This document shows positions 1 to 4,866 of a stretch of DNA of 6,533 nucleotides, piece by piece. Under the pieces are notes generated by a model. That model saw only the letters and a list, made by a program, of their open reading frames with translations, was not told where the DNA came from and did not search any database. This stretch comes from an uncultured Alphaproteobacteria bacterium (GTDB taxonomy: Bacteria; Pseudomonadota; Alphaproteobacteria; RF32; CAG-239): contig CALXTG010000017.1 of NCBI GenBank assembly GCA_944391355.1, positions 1 to 6,533 on the forward strand. Direction: 5' to 3'. The position numbers and the translations under genes are program-made. Position 1 is the stretch's first letter, and each line of letters opens with the position of its first letter.

Positions 1-6
1 TTTCAT
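1..6 (-). CDS. Start of a gene that leaves the window (first two codons only)
   Basis: Reading leftwards, ATG-AAA (Met-Lys) occupies the first six bases. Just upstream on the same strand is a strong Shine-Dalgarno sequence, GAGGGG (10-15), 3 bases from the ATG, and further up is a good sigma-70-type promoter (44-72). Nothing of the protein beyond Met-Lys is visible, so it cannot be identified. In many alphaproteobacteria the J-domain gene seen next door lies beside bolA or cobaltochelatase (cobS) genes, but that is only a guess from context. Confidence 0.4.
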
Positions 7-43
7 TTTCCCCTCGCAGTCAATGGTCAAAGTCTATGCTTTA

Positions 44-72
44 ATGATAGCAAAGGGGCAAAGCCGCCTCAA
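44..72 (-). promoter_or_regulatory. Candidate sigma-70 promoter for the gene leaving at the left edge
   Basis: On the minus strand, TTGAGG (67-72, 4 of 6 matches to TTGACA) is followed after exactly 17 bases by TATCAT (44-49, 5 of 6 matches to TATAAT). Transcription would start near position 37 and give a leader of roughly 30 bases before the ribosome binding site and ATG at position 6. Orientation and spacing fit the partial gene. The -35 box overlaps one arm of an inverted repeat. Confidence 0.5.
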
Positions 73-98
73 TTATAAAGACGCGCAAAACGGCGGCT
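62..98. repeat. 7-bp inverted repeat overlapping the -35 box
   Basis: AGCCGCC (62-68) is matched by GGCGGCT (92-98), with 23 bases between. On the minus strand the second arm is followed by only three T residues, so it would be a poor intrinsic terminator for the J-domain gene. It could instead be an operator, since its left arm overlaps the candidate -35 box at 67-72. Neither role is proven. No other terminator is visible after the J-domain gene's stop codon. Confidence 0.35.
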
Positions 99-165
99 GA
101 TTTGCGTTTGGTAAATAATTATTTAGCGGAGACGGTTTTTTTGGATAAATCGCGGAAGCCGGTTT

Positions 166-735
166 TTATTTTTGCTTATTCTGCGGGCAGATTTTGGCGG
201 AGAGCGCCTTATAGGCATTGGCCAGAGCCTTAAATTTCTCTTCGGCATTTTTATCGTCGCGATTGATATCGGGATGATATTTTTTTACCAGTTTTTTATA
301 TTGTTTTTTCAAATTCTCCGGGGTGGCTTGTTCCGGAGTCAGTTCCATAATTTTCAGATATTCTTTTTCAAGCGAGCTGAAAAAAATCTCGTCCATTTCC
401 GAAAAATCGCTCGCATATTCGCCGAAGAAATCAAAATTGCTTGAGAAACCGAATCCGTAAGTATATTTGACTTTGGAATTGAAATGATTAAACCGGCGGC
501 GGGGCCCTTTTTCTTCCGGCTCGGGTTCGTCCGCGCTTATTCCGTCATAATAGTTCCAACGGGCGTTATATTCCTGCACATGTTCAAGACAAAACCAGTA
601 ATAATCTTTAAGGCTGCGGTCTTTAGGCGCACGAAACTCACCGGCTTTTTCGCAGCCGGGATGGTCGCATTTTCTTTCCTTATCCTCAGTTTGAGGGGCA
701 AAATATTTCCGCGTACGTTGTGGTTTCCTTTTCAT
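166..735 (-). CDS. J-domain co-chaperone with N-terminal Cys/His module
   Basis: A 189-residue cytosolic DnaJ-family protein. J domains stimulate the ATPase of DnaK/Hsp70 and hand it substrates. The C-terminal third (about residues 128-181) is the J domain, with the diagnostic HPD at 154-156 between a Lys-rich helix and the AEEKFKALANAYKAL helix. The N-terminal part has C23, H25, C28, C49 and H52 (CDHPGC, then WFCLEH), a likely metal-binding module typical of alphaproteobacterial relatives. A flexible, Phe/Gly-rich stretch joins the two parts. There is no Gly/Phe plus zinc-finger layout as in true DnaJ, so it is a short, specialised J protein. I chose the ATG at 735. The reading frame stays open to an ATG at 825, but that would overlap the upstream gene, and those 30 extra residues do not look like the family. 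The start has only a weak AAGG, 2 bases upstream. The gene lies 41 bp after the upstream gene and may be co-transcribed with it. Confidence 0.9.
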   Translation of the reverse strand: MKRKPQRTRKYFAPQTEDKERKCDHPGCEKAGEFRAPKDRSLKDYYWFCLEHVQEYNARWNYYDGISADEPEPEEKGPRRRFNHFNSKVKYTYGFGFSSNFDFFGEYASDFSEMDEIFFSSLEKEYLKIMELTPEQATPENLKKQYKKLVKKYHPDINRDDKNAEEKFKALANAYKALSAKICPQNKQK

Positions 736-744
736 AACCTTGGA

Positions 745-773
745 AATGTAGTCTAAAGCGCGCGGATTAGCAA
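745..773 (-). promoter_or_regulatory. Weak candidate promoter for the J-domain gene
   Basis: On the minus strand TTGCTA (768-773) and TACATT (745-750) each match the sigma-70 boxes at 4 of 6 positions and are separated by 17 bases. A transcript would begin near 738 and be almost leaderless, which would agree with the poor ribosome binding site. The match is weak and read-through from the upstream gene is equally possible. Confidence 0.22.
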
Positions 774-776
774 GGG

Positions 777-1883
777 TTAAAAATATTTCAGCAAAATATA
801 AATCGCAATAACCAGCGGCAGCCAATAGAGAATCGAAGATTTACGAAAACGCGGATCTTTCCGGTGACGCGACGAATCGAGCAGATAACGCACATCTTCG
901 GGACGGCGGGATTCAATCTTTTCGCGCGGGAGGAAATCCATTCCGCTCTGCCGCATTGCCTGCCGAAACGAGGGCTGCTCCGTCATAGCGCCGAGCGGGC
1001 GGGGTTTGGTTTCCGGCGGCAGATAATTCTGCCAAAGCCGAAGCAAATCAATATCGGGAGAAAAAAAGCGCAGACGGCGCAAAGCCGCGCAAAGTTTGAA
1101 TTCAATTGCCTGAGCAGGTTCGGCTTCGCCGCGAAGCCAGCGCAAAGCAAAAGACTGCAGCTCCGGATACGCCTGATACAGCGCATCAAAATCGCTCCAA
1201 ATCACCCGCGCCGACGAATCGACCGCAACGCCGCTCCAAGATGCAACAAAACAGGCTTTATCAAAAAACAGTTCGCCCCAAAGAGCGGCCAGATGTTTCT
1301 GTTCTTCATAATTAAGCCGGGAGATAATCCGCACAGCTTCGGGCAGACGAATCCACAGACAGCCGGCCGAAGTCTGAGTCCAGTCTATTTCCCAGAGGCA
1401 GGCATGGGCAGAACCGCGCAGCATATCAAACATTTCCTGCCAGTCGGCCGCATAAAGACGCATATCGCGGCGTAAATTCCAGCGCCGGGAGCAATAAACC
1501 GCCCAGCCGATAAGATCTCTCGGCAGTTCGGCGCTCAGGTCCTCATAAAAATTACGCGTCTTTTCATCAAGGGCGCGGCAAAGGCAAAACGGCCCGGCGG
1601 GAATCCCGGAATCGGGCGCAGGATATAACGGCGCTCCGCCGGCGCAGAAACGACCGTAGACTTCATCGGCAAAGATATTCAGAATCTCATCGTTTTCACG
1701 GTTAAGAAATTCGCGAATCCGCTCAAGAAGCGATTGGGCGCGGCCGCGGAAAAACAGCCGGCTGCCGATTGTCTGAAGCGGCGAAAGGGACGGAATTTCC
1801 TCATTGTTCCAGGTCAGGCCGCTGCGGGCAAGAGAGATTGCTAACCGCTGCCGCTTTAGGAATTGTAAAATGTCATTTTTCAT
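777..1883 (-). CDS. Membrane-anchored protein of unknown function, possibly a degenerate UbiB/ABC1-like pseudokinase
   Basis: A 368-residue protein that I do not firmly recognise. One hydrophobic segment (about 350-366) sits at the very C terminus after a basic stretch (RHRKDPRFRK), so a large cytoplasmic domain is probably tail-anchored in the inner membrane. It is rich in Trp (13). By eye it parallels UbiB/ABC1 atypical kinases: RLAISLAR-x-GL near residue 13, a helical RRDMRLYAADWQEMF stretch (138-152), and DK...V-x-VDSSARVIWSDFDAL (208-235) in the place of the UbiB HADxHPGN...VDFG block, then a C-terminal anchor. If so, the catalytic loop is lost, DFG reads DFD, no KxGQ or AVK lysine is seen, and it is much shorter than UbiB (about 500). 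Its place, divergent from mutM, is where alphaproteobacteria often carry ubiE/ubiB. The ATG at 1883 is the first in the frame and has only a weak GGG upstream. The gene call is firm; the family is an inference. Confidence 0.75.
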   Translation of the reverse strand: MKNDILQFLKRQRLAISLARSGLTWNNEEIPSLSPLQTIGSRLFFRGRAQSLLERIREFLNRENDEILNIFADEVYGRFCAGGAPLYPAPDSGIPAGPFCLCRALDEKTRNFYEDLSAELPRDLIGWAVYCSRRWNLRRDMRLYAADWQEMFDMLRGSAHACLWEIDWTQTSAGCLWIRLPEAVRIISRLNYEEQKHLAALWGELFFDKACFVASWSGVAVDSSARVIWSDFDALYQAYPELQSFALRWLRGEAEPAQAIEFKLCAALRRLRFFSPDIDLLRLWQNYLPPETKPRPLGAMTEQPSFRQAMRQSGMDFLPREKIESRRPEDVRYLLDSSRHRKDPRFRKSSILYWLPLVIAIYILLKYF

Positions 1884-1890
1884 CTATAAT
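1863..1890 (+). promoter_or_regulatory. Promoter of the mutM operon
   Basis: TTGTAA (1863-1868, 4 of 6) lies 16 bases before a perfect TATAAT (1885-1890). Transcription would begin near 1897, giving a leader of about 28 bases. The -35 box lies inside the start of the divergent minus-strand gene and the -10 box lies just outside its ATG, so the two genes share a 41-bp intergenic space and RNA polymerase here could interfere with expression of the divergent gene. I see no comparably good promoter for the divergent gene. Confidence 0.6.
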
Positions 1891-1924
1891 GCCCGTTAAA
1901 TGCTTATTTATTAATGAGGTTGAA

Positions 1925-2761
1925 ATGCCCGAACTGCCCGAAGTGGAAACAATTAAAACGGCAATTCAAAATTCCGTTGCTAAAGCTAATATAACCAAAG
2001 TGACGATAAACAACAATAACTTACGGATAAAAATCCCCGATGATTTTGTCCGGCAGGTTGTCGGCGCCCGTATTCAGGGGTATCGGCGGCGCGCCAAATA
2101 TATTATCATTGATTTGAACAACGGCAAAAGCATTATCCTGCATTTGGGCATGAGCGGAAAAATCAAAATTTCCGACCGGCTGCCCGAACCGGTTAAACAT
2201 GACCATGTCGTTATCGAAACCGACAACGGCGTTATCGTTTATAACGACGCCCGCCGGTTCGGCCTGCTGACCTGCTGCGACAGCGATAAACTGGCCGGAC
2301 ATAAACTGTTTGCGCATATCGGCGTTGAACCGTGGGACGAGATTTTAACAGGGGAATATTTATATAAGAAATTTCACAATAAAAAAATTCCGGTTAAAAT
2401 GGCCTTGCTTGACCAGAGCATTATTGTGGGAATCGGCAATATTTATGCTTCGGAAAGTTTATATCTGGCGCGAATCGACCCGCTGAGGGAAGCGGGCGCT
2501 CTCAGCGAATCCGAATGCGGGGTACTGGTGGCGAAAATCCGCCAGGTTCTGGAGCAGGCAATCAGCGCCGGCGGATCGACGCTGAAAGATTATCAAAAAC
2601 CCGACGGCAGTCTCGGATATTTTCAAAACCGGCACTGTGTCTATAACAAAACCGGGCAGCGATGCCCCGATTGCACCTGCGACATTGAAAAAAGCGGCGG
2701 AATCCGCAAAATTGTTCAGGGCGGAAGATCGACTTTTTATTGTCCGGTAAAACAAAAGTGA
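1925..2761 (+). CDS. mutM: Formamidopyrimidine-DNA glycosylase (Fpg/MutM)
   Basis: A bifunctional base-excision repair enzyme that removes 8-oxoguanine and formamidopyrimidines and cleaves the strand by beta,delta-elimination. It has 278 residues, normal for the family. The start is fixed by chemistry: PELPEVET must follow the initiator Met, because Pro2 is the Schiff-base nucleophile; Glu3 is the acid. The ribosome binding site GAGG (1916-1919) is 5 bases upstream. Other family marks are Lys58 (RRRAKY), HLGMSG (73-78), HDH (92-94), YNDARRFG (106-113), VGIGNIYASE (168-177) and the C-terminal finger with GGRSTFYC (266-273). The finger is unusual: C247 and C250 are present and C273 aligns with the third ligand, but the fourth Cys position is Lys276. 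The C250-C273 gap is 22 residues instead of the usual 16, with an extra Cys at 252. First gene of a three-gene operon. Confidence 0.96.
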   Translation: MPELPEVETIKTAIQNSVAKANITKVTINNNNLRIKIPDDFVRQVVGARIQGYRRRAKYIIIDLNNGKSIILHLGMSGKIKISDRLPEPVKHDHVVIETDNGVIVYNDARRFGLLTCCDSDKLAGHKLFAHIGVEPWDEILTGEYLYKKFHNKKIPVKMALLDQSIIVGIGNIYASESLYLARIDPLREAGALSESECGVLVAKIRQVLEQAISAGGSTLKDYQKPDGSLGYFQNRHCVYNKTGQRCPDCTCDIEKSGGIRKIVQGGRSTFYCPVKQK

Positions 2762-2769
2762 GAAACAAA

Positions 2770-3141
2770 ATGATGAAATACTGTTTGGCTTTGCTCTTTT
2801 CTTTCACGCTGCTTTTGATGGCAGCGCCGGTAAACGCTTCGCGCTTTATTGAGGGACTCGAAGACGTGCCGCTGATGGACGGGCTGAAGCAGCTGCCCAA
2901 TGATACCTTATCTTTCGGCAATGAAGAAGGGCGGCTGGTCGAAGTATATCTTTCCGGCGCAAAAACAGGGTTTAAGGCGATTGCCAAATTTTATCAGGAC
3001 ACCCTGCCCCAGCTGGGCTGGACTTATCAGGGGCAACGCGGCGACACCCTGATTTTTTACCGCGAAGGCGAAGCGCTGGATATCAGCAAAGAATCGGCTA
3101 AGCCGCTGGTAGTTCGCATTACCGTCAAAAACAAAATTTAA
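2770..3141 (+). CDS. Small exported protein of unknown function
   Basis: A 123-residue protein with a clear Sec signal peptide: one Lys at residue 3, a hydrophobic core (about 5-18), and a VNA-S cleavage site after residue 23. There is no lipobox. The mature part of about 100 residues should be soluble and periplasmic. It contains DVPLMDGL (32-39), FYQDTLPQLGW (74-84) and a closing beta-rich part (TLIFYREGEALDI, then VVRITV). This pattern is familiar from small conserved alphaproteobacterial proteins next to the mutM/dnaA cluster, but I know of no function. ATG 2770 and ATG 2773 are both possible; only a weak GTGAGA precedes them, overlapping the mutM stop. The gene starts 8 bp after mutM and ends 9 bp before the crotonase gene, so translational coupling is likely. 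The frame is open from 2740, inside mutM, but a start there would bury the signal peptide. Confidence 0.85.
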   Translation: MMKYCLALLFSFTLLLMAAPVNASRFIEGLEDVPLMDGLKQLPNDTLSFGNEEGRLVEVYLSGAKTGFKAIAKFYQDTLPQLGWTYQGQRGDTLIFYREGEALDISKESAKPLVVRITVKNKI

Positions 3142-3150
3142 GGAAGCAGC

Positions 3151-3930
3151 ATGAATTATACAGTTATCAGCACCGAAAACCGCGGCAGCGTCGGTATTAT
3201 CACCCTGAAGAGGCCGGAAGCGCTCAATGCCGTTAACCGGCAGATGCTGGAAGAACTGGCCGGCGCCGTTGCGGCTTTTGAAGCCGACGATACCGTTGCG
3301 GTTTTGGTTTTGCGCGGCAGCGACAAGGCTTTTGCCGCCGGAATCGACGTTAAGGAACTTTATGCGCATATGGAACATGCCGTCGAACTGGATATGGAAC
3401 TGAGCCGCTTTTTTGCCGAACTCCGCAATTGCCGCAAACCGATTATTGCCGCAGTGGCGGGCTATGCCCTGGGAATCGGCTGTCAGCTGGCGCTGGCCTG
3501 TGATATTGTGCTGGCCGCCGACAATGCCCGTTTCGGGCAGCCGGAAGTCAGCCTCGGCGTTGTTCCCGGCTTCGGCGCCGCCGCGACCCTGACGCGAATC
3601 CTCGGCCGGCCGAAAGCAATGGAAATGATTCTGACCGGCAAAGCCCTGAATGCCGAAGATGCCGAACGGGCCGGACTGGTCAGCCGGATTGTGCCGCTGC
3701 CCGATTTGTTTGAAGAAAGCGTCCGCGTGGCAATGCGGATTGCCGCCCAGCCGAGAATCGCCGTTCTCAGCGCCAAAGAAGCGGTGCGGGAAGCCGAAAA
3801 TCTCGGTTTCGACTCTGCCGCCGCCTATGAAAACAAGCTGCTGCACCTGAATATGCTCAGCGAAGATTTTAAAGAATCGCTGCGCGCCTTTAACGAAAAA
3901 CGGCCGCCGAATCTGAAAAACCGCCTCTAA
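3151..3930 (+). CDS. Enoyl-CoA hydratase/isomerase family protein (crotonase fold)
   Basis: A 259-residue crotonase, full length for the family. Classical members hydrate trans-2-enoyl-CoA in fatty acid oxidation. Family marks are RPEALNAVN (21-29), the CoA-binding and oxyanion-hole segment KAFAAGIDVKEL (59-70), GYALGIGCQLALACDI (104-119), FGQPEVSLGVVPG (128-140) and a typical C-terminal helical part. Compared with rat mitochondrial hydratase, Glu164 corresponds to Glu132, which is present. Glu144 (GCELA) is Gln112 here (codon CAG), and the oxyanion Gly141 position is Ile109. With a single catalytic Glu, isomerase-like activity, another crotonase reaction or weak hydratase activity are all possible. 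The substrate cannot be told from sequence. The start is supported by AAGGAAG (3140-3146), 4 bases upstream. Last gene of the mutM operon; no terminator is visible before the rpsT promoter. Confidence 0.92.
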   Translation: MNYTVISTENRGSVGIITLKRPEALNAVNRQMLEELAGAVAAFEADDTVAVLVLRGSDKAFAAGIDVKELYAHMEHAVELDMELSRFFAELRNCRKPIIAAVAGYALGIGCQLALACDIVLAADNARFGQPEVSLGVVPGFGAAATLTRILGRPKAMEMILTGKALNAEDAERAGLVSRIVPLPDLFEESVRVAMRIAAQPRIAVLSAKEAVREAENLGFDSAAAYENKLLHLNMLSEDFKESLRAFNEKRPPNLKNRL

Positions 3931-3965
3931 AAGCCAAATATTTGCCGGAACGGTAAAAAATTGTG

Positions 3966-3995
3966 TTGACTTGTGGGGGATCTAGCGTTTATAAA
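3966..3995 (+). promoter_or_regulatory. Promoter of rpsT
   Basis: TTGACT (3966-3971, 5 of 6) and TATAAA (3990-3995, 5 of 6) are separated by 18 bases. Transcription would begin near 4002 and give an AU-rich leader of about 44 bases, with AGGA at 4033-4036 as the ribosome binding site, 9 bases before the ATG. S20 genes in other bacteria are autoregulated at translation through their leader, but I see no clear structure here that proves it. Confidence 0.65.
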
Positions 3996-4045
3996 ACAGT
4001 ACAAATTTAAAAATTGTAATTAACTCTAATACAGGAAAATTTGAA

Positions 4046-4306
4046 ATGGCCAATCATAAGTCGGCAAAAACCAGAATTAACAGAAACGCTAAAAGAGCCG
4101 TTATTAACGGTGCCCGCAGAAACCGCGTCCGCACTTTCGTAAAGAAAGTAGAAGCTGCTATTCTGGCTGCCAATAAAGAACAGGCTCAGGAAGCTTTCAA
4201 AATTGCGGAATCGGAAATGATGTCCGCCGCCCGCAAAGGTATCTTTGCTTTGAATACGGCTGCCCGTACTGTTTCACGTCTTTCGAAAAAAATTAAAGCT
4301 TTATAA
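4046..4306 (+). CDS. rpsT: 30S ribosomal protein S20
   Basis: An 86-residue, strongly basic protein of usual length. S20 is a helical protein that binds 16S rRNA early in 30S assembly. The start MANHKSAKTRINRN is the family hallmark, followed by RRNRVRTFVKKVE (24-36) and NTAARTVSRLSKKIKAL at the C terminus. One local departure: the segment usually reading KGVxHKNTAAR reads KGIFALNTAAR, losing the common His-Lys. It is the only gene between its own promoter and terminator, so it is a separate transcription unit placed directly before dnaA, the usual alphaproteobacterial arrangement. Confidence 0.97.
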   Translation: MANHKSAKTRINRNAKRAVINGARRNRVRTFVKKVEAAILAANKEQAQEAFKIAESEMMSAARKGIFALNTAARTVSRLSKKIKAL

Positions 4307-4338
4307 TTTTTTTACAAAAGACTTTATTTTTTACAAAA

Positions 4339-4390
4339 ACACAAACCGCTTTATTCCTGATTTTCAGGTCTTGTCGGTTTGTGTTTTTTT
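4339..4390 (+). terminator. Rho-independent terminator of rpsT with a nested hairpin
   Basis: ACACAAACCG (4339-4348) pairs perfectly with CGGTTTGTGT (4375-4384), followed by T residues to 4390; flanking A and T residues can lengthen the stem. The loop itself contains a second perfect hairpin, CCTGA-TTT-TCAGG (4356-4368). On the minus strand the stem is followed by TTTTG, so weak termination from the other side is possible. Between the stop codon and the stem, TTTTTTACAAAA occurs twice (4308-4319 and 4327-4338). Confidence 0.9.
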
Positions 4391-4404
4391 GTTTGAAAAC
4401 CGCC

Positions 4405-4429
4405 GAATCTCAACGACTCTGCATGAATC
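4405..4429. promoter_or_regulatory. Three GANTC (CcrM-type) sites exactly 10 bp apart
   Basis: GAATC (4405-4409), GACTC (4415-4419) and GAATC (4425-4429) lie on one face of the helix, just after the rpsT terminator. GANTC is the CcrM methylation target in alphaproteobacteria, and GcrA binds methylated GANTC. In Caulobacter, dnaA transcription depends on methylation of such sites. Two further sites lie upstream of dnaA (4539, 4737) and one is inside its start (4894). The sites are seen; the regulatory role is inferred. Confidence 0.4.
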
Positions 4430-4451
4430 CTCTGTCAAGAAAATTAATTGC

Positions 4452-4472
4452 AATGTTCTGTGAATGTTCTGT
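4452..4472. repeat. Tandem direct repeat AATGTTCTGT, 11-bp period
   Basis: AATGTTCTGT occurs at 4452-4461 and again at 4463-4472, separated by one G, directly before a T-rich tract. The near-helical period suggests either a binding site for a regulator acting on dnaA or chance. The junction reads TGTGAATGT, distantly like a DnaA box. Confidence 0.5.
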
Positions 4473-4538
4473 TGTATTTATTTTTTTTTTCTTTACTATC
4501 CCAATCACTTTTTGATGATAAAGATGAACAGCAAATGC

Positions 4539-4551
4539 GAATCCTTATAAT
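4539..4551 (+). promoter_or_regulatory. Candidate dnaA promoter: TATAAT preceded by GANTC
   Basis: A perfect TATAAT (4546-4551) stands two bases after GAATC (4539-4543). No good -35 box lies at the right distance; the best is TGAACA with a short 15-bp spacer. This arrangement recalls GcrA-dependent promoters, in which a GANTC site near the -10 box assists RNA polymerase. A start near 4558 would give a dnaA leader of about 310 bases. TATATT at 4727-4732 is another possible -10 box, nearer the gene. Confidence 0.3.
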
Positions 4552-4716
4552 CGGAAAGCCCGGATTGTCTGGACTTTATAAATTGGGGAAGTCGGATATT
4601 TCGGAGAGATCGGCTCGGATAATGCAGAAAAATCCGACAGCGGTTAAAATTATTCGGCCCTGTCAGATAAAAGCTGCAAGACATAAATAATTATATAAAA
4701 CTTCTGAGCCCCGGCA

Positions 4717-4748
4717 CCGGTAATTTTATATTTAAAGAATCTTACCGG
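4717..4748 (+). repeat. Inverted repeat in the dnaA leader
   Basis: CCGGTAA (4717-4723) is matched by TTACCGG (4742-4748) with an 18-base AT-rich loop. A further ACCGGT palindrome follows at 4761-4766, and the first arm is itself part of ACCGGT (4716-4721). The arms could form a hairpin in RNA or a protein binding site. GAATC (4737) ends the loop. Confidence 0.4.
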
Positions 4749-4866
4749 ATTTGATGAAATACCGGTCAGGGTGTCCGGATATCAGGGCGGGAAAACAAAA
4801 TTACCGACTGTGATGTCTGAAACATCAGGACCCAAGAACATAACAAAAACTGAATGGGGAGAAGAT

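Larger units (their letters stand above)
4391..4866. other. Non-coding dnaA upstream and leader region (476 bp)
   Basis: No convincing gene lies here. The longest open frame (4448-4690) needs a TTG start, has no ribosome binding site and has protein-like content only by chance. The stretch contains five GANTC sites (4405, 4415, 4425, 4539, 4737), a tandem 11-bp repeat (4452-4472), a T-rich tract (4473-4500), a TATAAT at 4546, and inverted repeats at 4717-4748 and 4811-4827 (TGATGT, 5-base loop, ACATCA). I read it as the control region and leader of dnaA. I looked for an origin and found no cluster of DnaA boxes, only one poor match (TGTGAATGT, 4460-4468; 7 of 9 on the other strand). Confidence 0.6.

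Noticed and set aside
138..147. TTATCCAAA on the minus strand as a DnaA box (8 of 9)
   Set aside because: A single isolated match after the J-domain gene, with no neighbours; expected by chance.
736..825. N-terminal extension of the J-domain protein to ATG 825
   Set aside because: It would overlap the end of the upstream gene and adds residues foreign to the family.
864..1475. 203-codon plus-strand frame inside the 777-1883 gene
   Set aside because: A basic, low-information shadow translation on the opposite strand of a longer gene with a proper membrane anchor.
1769..1924. N-terminal extension of MutM
   Set aside because: The catalytic proline must be residue 2, so the start must be ATG 1925.
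2908..3846. 312-codon minus-strand frame across the small exported protein and the crotonase
   Set aside because: Antisense shadow of two well-supported genes; its Gln/Phe/Gly-rich content is typical of reversed alphaproteobacterial coding sequence.
3935..3944. CAAATATTTG palindrome after the crotonase gene
   Set aside because: A short AT-rich palindrome without a loop or T-run; not a terminator.
4448..4690. Open frame of 80 codons between rpsT and dnaA
   Set aside because: It needs a TTG start without a ribosome binding site, begins with translated T-rich DNA, and overlaps likely regulatory repeats. No family is recognisable.
4734..4747. CtrA-like site (TTAA-N7-TTAA)
   Set aside because: Only the first half matches; the second half reads TACC.
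4391..4866. Chromosomal origin (oriC) next to dnaA
   Set aside because: No cluster of TTATCCACA-like DnaA boxes; only one 7-of-9 match. In several alphaproteobacteria, such as Caulobacter, the origin is not beside dnaA.
4771..4866. Longer DnaA N terminus from GTG 4771 or ATG 4813
   Set aside because: The extra residues do not look like DnaA domain I, and only ATG 4867 has a good Shine-Dalgarno sequence at proper distance.
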